A stretch of DNA of 64,000 nucleotides from Trachythela sp. YZ-2020. Taxonomy: Eukaryota; Cnidaria; Anthozoa; Malacalcyonacea; Clavulariidae. Position numbers and translations under genes: made by a program. The stretch covers positions 1,240,001 through 1,304,000 of the forward strand of contig JADLSH010000091.1 of NCBI GenBank assembly GCA_016169945.1, in the 5' to 3' direction. The notes under the pieces are model-generated. The model was not told the DNA's origin. It was given only the letters and a program-made list of their open reading frames with translations, and searched no databases. Shown here piece after piece: positions 1 to 12,600 of the stretch. Every line of letters starts with the position of its first letter. The stretch's first letter is position 1.

Positions 1-501
1 TTCCCTCTTCCTTGATTCCTTCCTCCCCCCATTGCGCCAAGCATCACTGCCTACCAAATCATGTGTTTAACGGGGGGCTTTCTTATTAAAAGCGTCAGCT
101 ACTTTCAGGAATTTTAGAAGGATGACAAGCTTTGAATGTTATATTCAGAAAGCTGCTATTTATGGGGGCTGTTACTTTAGAAATATCAATGGTCATTTCA
201 GTTAATTGTATAGCCCTTACATGGAATTAAAATTGTCTTCAGAACTAATCTGAAAGGAGATCTATATTTGTTCCGTTATGATTGCAAGTCCTTTAATTAG
301 TGTTAACAGCACAATTGATTGGTGACGAAGCTACACCTGCTAATTAAATAAATGTATCATCGTCATTGAAAGAGACTTTTACCTGTGTTCATCATGTTAA
401 AGAATCAAACTAGTGATAGAGTATACAAGATATCAAATATTTTACATTGTTTTGGGTATTGAGCACTATTAAATTGATGTGTATGTTGTATTTTATTCTA
501 G

Positions 502-654
502 CGTTTGGATCAAGAAAACAAAATTATGAACCCTGATAATGAACATTCAGCAGAATGCAAAAATGAAGAAAAGTCAGAGAATAAAACTCAAGACGTAGAA
601 CCTGGAGGATATCCAGAGCAGATGTTAGGTGCCAGGGCTGTTGAGCCGGCACAG
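502..654 (+). CDS. Acidic exon, copy 1 of a duplicated exon
   Basis: The acceptor ends TTTTATTCTAG and the donor follows GCACAG. The exon is 153 bases, 51 codons, fully open, and ends ARAVEPAQ. Its last codons and the first 25 or so bases of the following intron (GTGGGATTATTTTA..TGTTCTTTAG) match those of the exon at 7414-7563 (AMAVEQTQ), so the two arose by duplication. It is rich in Glu, Asn and Lys with no recognised domain. Confidence 0.5.
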
Positions 655-3600
655 GTGGGATTATTTTAAATGTTCTTTAGCTCTATATTATTAATCAAAA
701 TTCTGCCATGGGAAGGATCTGTATGTCAGTGATTGCTTTAGAGAAAGTATCTATCTGAAAGAAAGACTGCAAGACTTATACATCTGTGTAGACACCTAGA
801 GCTTTTAACCCATTAACTGGCAGTACCCTACCACTGATGAGTAAAATCGAGTAAAATACTAAAGTAGGGGCATCTGGCACAACCCTCAGGGACAGTGGCC
901 ATCAGTAATAGAGGTAGCCGCAAAATCAAGGAACACCAAGGATCATAATATATAACCGGGGTTGGGGCCGAAGAGAAACTAAATTTTAATCCTCCAAATT
1001 ATTTTTACCCAACCAAGTTATGTCAAAAATTTTAAATTACCCAACCATGTATACATAAATAATTTTTTTACCTCATCCTAGGGCAGGGACACCGACAAGG
1101 TGGGGGCAAACAACTCCCCTGCCCTTTCTTAATAGGGGAAATGCAGGGGGGTGCCTCTTTGAACAAAATAATCATTTACCGTAAACAACCATAAAATACA
1201 AGAAAATAGTTTTCATTCTGCATTACTTTATTTTAACTTCAAATTAGAAAACCATTTCTCTGTATCTATAATAGAAATTATGTCTTGATACTATTTCCAG
1301 TCAATCAAATAATATTCTGCAATTTCTGCAAATCATTGCTCTCAACTACCCTCATTTGCCCGCCCCCAAGGGAAATATAATAACATACCATGAATCCATG
1401 ATTTAATGCTATTAGACAGAGCCCAGTTTCCGGCATACTGTCTTTTATATTGACCCAACTTTTACAAAGTCAAGATTTTGTTAACTGTCACTGCTACTGT
1501 TGCATTTCTTAACTTTAGTACTTTACCCTCTGGCACAGGCAACAAGCATACTTTTTTCTTTACTTTTGTTCTGTTTGACACTTGGACTGTTTCTTCGACC
1601 AAGGAAATTTGTAATTTCCATGAGCAAAGATTTCCATAAATTTACCAAAAATTCCATAAATTCCCAATGCTATCCCTAAGTATCACAATTTACCCCACAA
1701 TAACCCATATCATCCCCTGACATTATCCCACACATGTTTCAACATCTGGGGCCGGTTGTTCAAAAGCCGGTTAATTTAACCCAGGATTAAAGGAATACCG
1801 TATTGATTTCCGTGCATGATTCTCTGTTTCTTACACGCGGGTTGTTGCGAGACTTTCGAAAAGCGTAAAAAAAAACGAGCCGATAGGCGAGTTTTTTTTA
1901 GCTTTACGAAAGTCGAGCAACATCCCAAGTGTAAGAAACAGAGAATCATGCACGGAAATCAATGCGGTATTTGTTTTATAAAATAACCACACAGAAATAT
2001 AAAAAAGGTTTATTAATATATTTGATGTACATTGCAATTCTCCCAAAAAACGTCAACAACAGCGTATACTGTTTTATGCTTTGTGCTTTCTGCTTGTACG
2101 CTATCCACCAACTCGTCAACTTGTTTATCCGACTTTAAGACGAACCTCTGTTTACTTTTTTCGCCATTATTCAGGCTTTGTCAAAGTCAAAAGTTGAACT
2201 ATTATCGCCCGACATTTTTAAAATTTCAGGCGCGGGAAAATTTCCCGTGCATGATTCTCACATCCTGCATGGGTGTTGACCAATCAGCGCGCTCTATTTA
2301 CTTCAGTTATTTTATAATAGCTTTTGAACAACTGGCCCCTGAACATCTTGAGCCGGTGGCGTATTCGAGAGTTAGGTACATACAGTATTATAGGTGATTT
2401 GTCCTTGAAAATAGGATTAAACGTATTATTTGGTATTATTTGCTGAAAACTGAAATTTCCATAGAATTTCCATGTCTTTTCCAATGCCATGAAAGTGGAA
2501 AACCTGAACCAAGCAGATCACCTTTGGATTCCGGGATGTCCCGTTGCCAGCCGATGAGCTGTCAAGAAAGAATTTGAAATTTAGTAAAGAATATTTCAAA
2601 TGCTTTACAGCCCCGGTCAAACGTGGATGAGAGTTGGCAAGTGAGAGTTTGCATGAGAGTGTTCAACTCCCATGCCCCGGTCAAACGAAAACAAGTCGCG
2701 AGAGTCGCGACAGAAATAATTTAGTGCGCGAAACGGAGCCCTGAGAATAACTCTAAAATTTTGGTGAACAACGTGTTTAAATTTCCTTCTTAGATTTTCT
2801 TGTTATAGACACAGTAATAACGTGTTATTTTGTTAAGCTAATTCTTATAGAAAGTGCAAAACAATAATCTACTATAGTTGTTTAAAATTCTTATGCAACT
2901 CTCATGACCGATCAAACGAGCAAAACTCTCATCAAAATTTGAACCAGCTCAAAGTTGATGAGAGTTGGTGGTCAAACGCGACCGAGAGTTGCAACTCTCA
3001 TGGATTCTCATCTTCGTTTGACAGGGGTTTAATATGTGTAATGTGGCGCCAAAGCGGACAAAATTTGCCAAACATAAAAAAATTCGTTCGAAAGTTGAAA
3101 ATTGTATTCCAAACTCAAAATATTTATTGCAAACTTAAAATTTCAATGGCTATGACTCATAAAAAGCTTTCTAAACTTTAAGAAAGCTTTCTAAACTTTA
3201 AGAAAGCTTTCTAAACTTAAAATATGTGTTCGATGTTTCTAAACTCAAAATTCATTCTAATTATGATCCTTTGCGAGCTTGCATCATATGCTAGGCAATA
3301 CTTCATGTAAACCTTTTGGACGTGCATTTCCAAGAATGTACGGTGGCTCAGAAGGGCCATCGCTTCCTCTTTTTTTTTCCGGCCGCGCTCCGAGTTATCA
3401 CGCGACTTATCAGTCATACTTCCAGTTTCGAACCGCACACTTCTAGTTATGCCGCCACTTATGCCGCGAGTTAGGGCGCCACTAGACTTTCTCAAAGTCC
3501 CTCGTCTTTAGAATCGTCTTTATAACGAAGGAATTTTCAAGGAAGTGTATGCGAAAGAGTAAGGAAGGTCGACTTGGAGCAAGTCTAGGGCACCACTTAT

Positions 3601-6600
3601 GGCGCGAGTTAGGGCGCCACTTAAGCCGCGGGTTAAGACGCCACTCATCCCGCCATGTAACCGCCATGTGTGTAATCCACAATGGTATAAAAATCAGTAA
3701 ATATATTAGGGAATATATTAGGGAATTTGATGTGGAAGGAAACTAATAAGGCTTTTACTTTATTTCTTAACGTTTCCCTCACCTGATCGTAGACAGATAA
3801 ACCGTATTTAGTGCATGCGGATTACACACATAACATGATAAGTGGCGCCTTAACCCGCGGCTTAACTGGCCGCATAACCGCTGGAAGTGCGCGGCCCGAA
3901 ACTGGAAGTATGGCTGATAAGTCGCGTGATAACTCAGAGTCAGAGCGCGGCCGGAAAGAAGAAGAGAGAGCGATGGCCCTTCTGAGCCACCATAAGAATG
4001 TCAATTTATCGTTAGGCTCGGTCCAGTCGGTGAGGTTTCGGAGCGCAGATAATTTATCCGTAGGCAAATGCTACCAAGTCAGTTCTTCAAGAAGTAAGTA
4101 ATTTACTTTCATTAAATAATGACACAGTTGACCAGCTTGAAATATTAGTATCCAGACTCGATGATATCTGCTGTACATCATCGCTTATAGTTGGCTCAAC
4201 AAACGAACCTAACCAAGAGTTACATTTACTCGCTGAGTTTTTGCATTATGCTTGGCAGATTAAGTGTTCTGTGGACCGTAAATGCGAAGCTCTTTAAGCC
4301 CTGAATAATTATAATCCAGAATACAATGGATATGATTGTCCCAGGATTCAGGGTAGACCTCGCCGATACGCCATTGAAAAGTCTCAGCTAGAATTTTTAA
4401 GAAGTAAACATTAGTTTACATGGGCTCGAATTGCAAGATTATTGAATGTATCTACCCGAACACTTGGCATTATTGACGAACCATTTGATGATATAACTAA
4501 TGAACAGTTGAGGCGTGAGATGGAAATGGTTAGAAACGTGCACTCAGAAGCCGTGGAATTCGGGTGCAGAGATCATCAAATGTTGCGTGATATTGACCCT
4601 ATTGGTACAATCCTACGGTGGAATCAAGCTAAATATATAGAAGATATAGTGTTCCACATCCAAATTCACTATGGCATATCGACGGTAACCATAAGCTAGA
4701 TGATCACCTGGGGAATGGTAATACATGCCCGCTGTATCGATGGTTACAGCTTGTGATCTACCTCCATTGTGCTGATAATAACTTGGCAGAAACAGTGAAA
4801 ACACAGTTTCTTCAAGGAGTGCAAAGCATGGGTTACCATCTCGTGTACGGTGCGACCACGGGCTTGTAAATGTTGAGGTGGCACGCTATATGTTGCATCA
4901 CAGAGGAATCTTCAGGCTGCATTGGCGACTTTGAGGCAAGCGGAATGTACATCTAATCAGTATATACTGTATGTGCTTCTTTGCCACAAAGGGGGCATGG
5001 CTCAAGATTTGCGGTATCTCGATATCCACGGGATACCAGAATGTAATTTTGGATATTGGATATCACAGGCTTAGTATCCCTCCGGGTAGCCTGCGTTGCA
5101 GCCTGACTGTTCGGGGGAAAAGTTTTCTTCCACTTCCGAACGAATTTTTTATGTTTAGCAAATTTTGTCCGCTTTGGCGCCCCATACTTTAAGCACTGGC
5201 TTTACGATATCGATCGGTCTTGTGAAGTAACTACAGTAGAGTCAGATGAACAGCGCCTGTAGTTGATTATGCTGGTCCTTTGGGCGAAATCAAGATTTAT
5301 CCTAGCCCTATAGGTTTAAAGAATGCGAAGGTTTAGCAGTAAGAACAGCAGCGGGCAGCTGTCTTTCTGGTTTCAGTAAGCAACCAGGATTCCAGGTGGA
5401 ATATTTTAACGGTCAGTTTGTTGCAATGAGAAGTCAAATGTAACATAAACACTGAGTCTGAGGTCTGTGGATATTGTGTTGTCATACAAAGCTGGCTAAA
5501 TTCCTCCAGACTAGCACATTCAGTAGCACTTCAACATATTAAAAAATTGTTGAATTGAAGCATTGATTCGCTTCATCATATCTTGCTAAACCTTTGCTAA
5601 ACGCAGACTAAACACTCTCGTACGAAACATACAAGACTTAGTAAAAATTGTATTTTTGCCTTAACAATACACAGAATAGTGAGAATACTGTACTAGAGAA
5701 TACATCACAGCTTTGTGCAGGATCGTGGCATCAGTGGCGTAGCCAGCCCGCCGATTTGGTCCCGCTATGCAAATTTCAAATCATTATCATTATTCATTTC
5801 TTTAGAAATTTATTGTTTTCACCGTCAACAAATTTGCATAGCGGGACTAAATCGGCGGGCTGGCTACACTACTGTGGCTATTAACACATTCACTGATCTG
5901 CAAATACCCCAGAGAGCGAATGTAGAATGAGTCAAGATAAGTCAAGTTACAAATTGAGCCAATGCGAGAGGAGAATTTACATGAATTACCAAATCAGAAA
6001 GCTCTTTTATTGCGCAAATGAGTCAGACCCTCACGAAGATGAGTTAAAATGCATTTTTACAAATCAGATGGCTAAAATCTGCCTCAGATAAGTCATAGAT
6101 TCACGCAGATAACTGCTATTTTGACGTTTACAGCAGACTCAGGCTAAGGCCCGCTGCATGAAACTTGTAACTGGACTATATTTGAATATTAATTACCTCT
6201 GCTGCCTGTTGCCGCTGCATGAAAGATTACAATTGGACTATCTTTTATATATTAATTAATCTGCGCAATTTTTACCTTAGTCATGTGACCTGTTTGACTA
6301 CCCCTAGATCCACCCCTGGTAGGCTGGCAAATAGAAAGAAAAAACATGTTGATCACAACCTCAAGCCAAAGTGAGCGAGCAATTAGGACAATTATTGTAT
6401 TAGCCATAGATTCTCATCGAAGAAACATTATTTAGTTTCTCATCTATACAGACTATGTTTATAATAAGCTGTAAGAATGCTTTTATGCAGCTTCTATAAA
6501 AGCAGTAAGAGTGAAAGAACAAAAAAGGCAACGACAAATAGGAGCATTCTTGTTCAATTAAAAATAGACCCTTTAGATACTGAGAATGAGATATGCCCAT

Positions 6601-9600
6601 TGATATATTGATTTAATTTTATCTGAAATTTTTCGGCGATCAACACTGAACTGTCGTAGAAAGTTATATAATTATTTTACCCAACTATAGCAACTATGAA
6701 CATCAGTAAATTTCAATTCACCCAGCCTCTTTGTCTTCCAATTCTTCAGCTACCCGACCATTTTCTCTTTGGCCCCAACCCCTAGTATAAATAATGATCG
6801 GTCCTTGAGTGTGGTCAGATCTCCTTCTTTTTAATTCTAAATCACTGGTAACACTAACAAATAAAATTTTAAAAAGCATACAAGTACTGTAGTTAACAAA
6901 ATGGCTTTCAAAAAACCGAAAAAAGAACAAGACATTAAGCAACCTCGTTCCCAGGCTCTTTTCTCAACGAAACGAATAAGAACTTAAGTTGCAAAATTTT
7001 TACATATATAGACAACAACTAGTGTTTATTGTCTCTCAATAATATAGCTCAAGTTTTACTTTCGGTTGCCTTATACTAAAAATTTGACCTAATAAATTGG
7101 GCTGTCCGTTTAGTGGAGGTAAGAACAATACGAAAACCAATAAGGACAGATCATAGGTGACCTTGGCCATTTAAGAGAGGTGACCGTCTGATAGAGAGAC
7201 AATCTACTGTAAATTATAGGGAATATTTCTGCAGGAACTCTGACGTTTGGCCTTTTAACAGACGGTACATGGCTGCGGCTGCCTATTAGAGGGTCGTTTA
7301 ATATAATGGGATATATTATATAGAAAAATATGAAATATAGACAGAGTAAATTTTGACATTAGTACTGTTATACACGAGTACTGTTAGAATGAACATGTCG
7401 TTTTTCCCCTTAGTTTTCTAAAGAAGAAGAAATACTAATGCAAAATGGTGCGACTGCAAGTCAAGCTACAGCTCAAAATACAGAGACTGTGGGATATCAA
7501 GAAGAGGCAGTTAATACAGCGGATAAACAAGAATTAGGTGCTATGGCTGTTGAGCAGACACAGGTGGGATTATTTTAATGTTCTTTAGCTTTATTATTGT
7601 ATTCAAAAACTCATTAATAATTCATGAAGAAAACACAAAAGAAATACATCTTTAATGAGTGTCTTTATATGTTGATAAAGACACGCTCGTTTTTCTCGTC
7701 GAAATTTCTCGGCTTTCAAGACAACAATTTTCAAAATTCGTTTTTATATGAGCTAATAAGATGGGTCGTTTTTTAAGCCATTTAAAACACTCGCATGCAG
7801 TTCGTGCTTTATCCGATATAAAACACTCGGCTTCGCCTCGCGTTTTATATTCTGATAAAGCACTCCTGCTCGTGTTTTAAATAGTACATAAAAATTCTAT
7901 CATTGGAAAGATCTTCCTGACAGTGATTGTTTTAGAGGAAATATTTAACTGAAGAGTTAAAGCTGCAAAACGTGAAGATTCAGGCATCTGTGTAGACACC
8001 TGAGGCTCTTAAGTAGTTAAGGGTTAGAAAAGTAGACACCTTAACCATAGAGCTCTTAACCTTTGGGTTAGAAGAGTTTTGGATCAAGAGAGGTGTCTAT
8101 TTTATACAACAGTAATCCACATGGTATTGGGTAATGGGTCTTGAAGATTGATCATAATTCATAAACTTTATATACTATTTTACACTGAGCTGCTTTATGT
8201 TACATGCCCATGATCTTTTGTGTTTCCATGTTATATTGTATGTCCGAAATTGTCCCCTAGCTGAGCTGGTATTTTGAATTTTCGAGTTTTTAAAACTTGG
8301 TTGGTTTTACTTTTTTAATGCAGGGTAACCAAGAGTTGGCGAAAGCCTATGGCCAAATCGATTCTGTTAACAACGATCCTGAACAGCTCAAAAGAACGAT
8401 AGAAAACAAAGATGAGATAATATTAAAGTTGAAAAAAGAAAAAAAAGACATGTCGGCAAAGGTTGAGGATCAGGCCAATGAGATTGAAGAGTTGAAAGAA
8501 GAGAGGAAAAAAAGAAATGCATACATGGAATTAGAGAATAGAAAGTTTAAAGAAGAGCTGGACAAGACAAATACCGACTGGAAGGCGGATAAAAAGAAAC
8601 TTGAAGGCTGCGTCAAACAAATAAATGATTTAAATTCCCAACTTGAAGAAAATGAACATGTAATGTATGCGTTACGACATGAAGTAGATGATTTGCGTGA
8701 ATACTTTCCGTCAATGGCCATTTCGGCAAGTATCGTTACCGTATTGACACTATTAACTTGACTTATAATTTCAGCTATTATATGTACCGTTTCAAAAAAA
8801 TTACATCATTTTACGGCTATTTTATGTTACGTCTAAGCGTTTCTGGCTACATTCGGGCACAGTAATGAAATTAAAAAACAGTACACGCACAGTTTTAAGC
8901 CCAATTGGTAAAATACAAATCAAAGAGTGTTTTATGTGGTATAATTTAACCACTCCTTGTTGTATATTATGGGTGATTTTATTGGCTAAAATGCTCACAA
9001 ATTATTAAATCGCGTTGAAAACTATTTTAGGTTCGTGCAAGCAGTTCGTCTGACATGACTCAAGAGAACGAGATGTTGAAACAAGAAAAATCTTTGTACG
9101 CCGACAATTTGGCCCAGGAGAGGTCAGACCGAGAGCGGATTCAAGTGGAGAGAGATAGGGCGGAAAACCGACTCGCAGAGTTGGAGAGGGAAATATTTTC
9201 CTTAAGGGAAGAGGTACGAGGCTTTATAGTTACTACGGCAAGGTGTTATCTAAAATATTTTTCTGACAGAATAAGTCAACTAAATATCACTGTACACAGA
9301 ATATAATCATTAACTGCGAGTATATTGATACTGCATTCATACCTTCGGTACTTCGTGAACGCCCCCCTCCCACCAATTGCGATCAACTTATATCCACGTG
9401 CAGATAGTAGCCCGCTTGCGCTTTTGAGCGAATTGCGTCGACTGGTAGGATCAGGGCCGCCCTGAGGGGGGGGGGCAAAGGGGGAAATTTGAAAAAACGG
9501 GGGGGGGGGAAATGGAAATGAAGTGAAATATGCATATATATATATACGGTAAAATAGTATCTCAGAATGCAGGAATTTACCATTCCTGAGACCGTATATT

Positions 9601-12600
9601 TCAAAATTTCTCCCCCGGACTCCCCTAAAGTATCCGTAAGTACTGCATGCAATTACCGAATGCATATTGAAAAAGCTATTTAAAACGTTAAAGACTGGAG
9701 GACTTAATCCAGAAGTTCAAGGGAATGAAAATCAGTTTTCTAAACAAGTACATGACCCCAAAGATCTTTGAGAATGGAAATGGCTAGGGGCACAACGTTA
9801 TTTTTGCCTCGGGCTCCCAAATGTCACTGTGCGGCCCTAAGTAGGATAATAAGGTATCCAATGTTGTTCAAATAGTTGTGTGTTTTTTAGAACCGAGCAT
9901 ATCGTGAGGATCTTGAGAGGGAAAGGGAGGAAAAAGAGAGGCATGAAAGATTTGTAAGTAGCCGTGACGACATCCCAAATTGCAAAACCACGTAAAACGG
10001 AGACGTGCATGGTCAGGGAAAGGCCCACTATATTGTTTTTTTTACATGACGTACGGAGAAATAGAAGGAGTGAAAGAGGGACTTGTAAAATCTGCAAGCA
10101 GAACCACTCTCCTCCGCAAAGGCTACGCATCCCTACCAATGAACCAATGATCCCTACACATACCCGCTATATATGGCAAAAGCTAAAATACCCTAGAAGT
10201 CTCTGTGGAGGAGAGTGACGCAGAACTAATTCCGCCGGAAATAGTCGTCAGGGGGGAGTATAAGCGAGTTACGAATTCGAATATTCGATTGAATTTTTTG
10301 TCGATTTATATCATTTAGGCGTTCATTTCACCACAATTTGATTTCACAACATGATACAATGCATTGTAAACAACCATAATTAGAATTTCATCTCCGAAGG
10401 AACGAGGAATTCATATTTATTCGTCGAGATCGACAGTTTCTGTGTAGCTTTTATGAAACGGAAACTCTCATATGTTGCAAGTAAACAGATTATGTCCATG
10501 TATCTTTTTGTTAATATCTCCTTAGATCTTTTGGTCTTTGAGATACCAAAAATTTCCTATGCATAGAACTTCACAAGTGTGTAGCCTTCTTGCCCAAAAC
10601 TCCAAACTTGTATAAAGTAATTGCGACTTCGCGTTATAGAATGTTTCTGCTATAAACACAACAAATATATATTTCGAATGACTGGAAGTTCGCATGTCTT
10701 TCGAGCTATCTATTTCAAAAATATTGTATAAACTGTTTAAATAGAATACGCTTCGACGGGTGGATATAATGTGTTTACCTGCAGGCTGTATCATAGGGTA
10801 AGCGGATTATTTCTCGCGCGCTTTATATAAAACACAACAAGAGCAGTAAGGGAAGTGGGGATCCTGAGACGGGTGGTGCGCATAGCACCACCCATGGCGT
10901 CATCAACGTACATACAAGGGTGACGTCATCAGCGTACGTACACAGCGTACGTACAGAAACGTACGTACAGAGCGTACGTACAGAGCGTACGTACATAAGC
11001 GTACGTACAGAGCGTGCGCACAGAGCGTACGCACAGAGCGTACTAGTGCGCACAAGGATTGCGTACTAAGAAGTGTGCGCGCAGGGGTTACATACTAAGA
11101 GGTGTGCGCACTAAGGGGGTGTGCGTACTAAGAGGTGTGCGCACAAGGGGTGTGCGTACTAAGAGGTGTGCGCACAAGGGGTGTGCGCACTAAGGGTCGT
11201 GTGCGACCGAGATTGCAGATGCTGCTCGGCATATTGTTCACACAGCTTTCACAGAGAGAACTTTGCTGGATATATTGAATTAGGCTAACGTGGGAAGTTA
11301 CCTCAAGGCCTGTCGTATTGAGGTAAGATCTCTAGCGTAGATATCTTCCGGCTAGTTTCTGTGCCCTTGTTGACTGCACTCGGGGGTAACGCGAATGCGA
11401 AAATGTATACATTTTCAGAGCAAAATATTGATGCGAAGGTTACGTACCCAGAGATGACGTACCCTTCGAGGTGACGTACCCTAGGAAGAGGTGACGCACC
11501 CTAGGAAGAGGTGACGTTACCTCTGAGGTGACGTTACCTTTGAACCGAGAGTATAAACAGAAGGGGTTCTGTAGGGGTTCTGGTCACTTGGATGGATGGA
11601 TGCATGCATAAGTAAACAAGACAACGCTTAAGTTTTTGTATACTTTATTGCTTAAAAGTAATTACAAGAGTACAATGACAATATTAGAGCTGTATTAATA
11701 AATGTTCTTAAATCTATTGTCCAACTTCTATAGTATTTTCTAGCTTCATTTACGGGATCTTGTTGCGGAACGTGTTTAGGTATGTCCCGACGTCCCTTGC
11801 GTCCCGTTTGAACGAATTGCTAGCCATCTTTTTGCGGACATAATTTCAGGAACGTAGGACTTTTTCTTGCGGGCCTGTTTTTAAGGTGCAATTAGAAGTA
11901 AAACTCAGTATGCAGTCCCGCAAGAAAAAGTCCTACAGTACGTTCCTGAAATTGCAGCCGACCATTTCTGGCAGCCGGAAGTAGTTCTGCGTGTAGAGTT
12001 TACAAGTCCTTTCTCTCCTTCGATTTCTCCTTACATCATGTAAAATACAATACAGTGGGCCTATACACAGAAAGAGGGACATGGAGCAAGTCTAAATGTG
12101 GCCAGGGTCTCCGCTATACCCTCTTAGTTGTGAAGAAATGATGGCGTCTATGAGGTTGAAATATTTTAACAAAACATACGCCAGATTGTAACCTGAATAT
12201 CAGGCGTATATTTTTTCCGCCTTACGCTTAACGTGGCTCCCTACAATTGTTTAAGAAGCAATGAAGTCTTCACATTGACGCAAATATTTTGCTGTAATAG
12301 CAAAATCAGTCCCCTTTTCGAGGTATAAAGGGTTTTGAAATTTCCACATCAAAATGACTCAAATGTGTGTTGCTATGGAACAGAACTATCTAAACGACAG
12401 CAGTCATATTGGCTAAACGGGAATTTATTAGAATTTCCTAATTGGTCAATTTTCCTGAAATTTTGTAGGTATAAAGGGATTATCAAAATTAAGGGTGTTA
12501 TAGGATAAGTTTTTAGATATCACGCAAACTCTGTTCCATAAAAACTGTTCTGTGGAATTTTCTGAAAATTGAAGATAAACTACTTACTAACCGAGAATAT

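Noticed and set aside
8470..8721. Ser/Phe-rich minus frame
   Set aside because: Antisense shadow of the coiled-coil exon.
9276..9665. 129-codon minus frame
   Set aside because: Driven by poly(G)/poly(C) and a TATATA run; no domain and no splice support.
10823..11053. Minus frame rich in Thr/Leu/Cys/Ala repeats
   Set aside because: Translation of the GTACGTAC tandem array.
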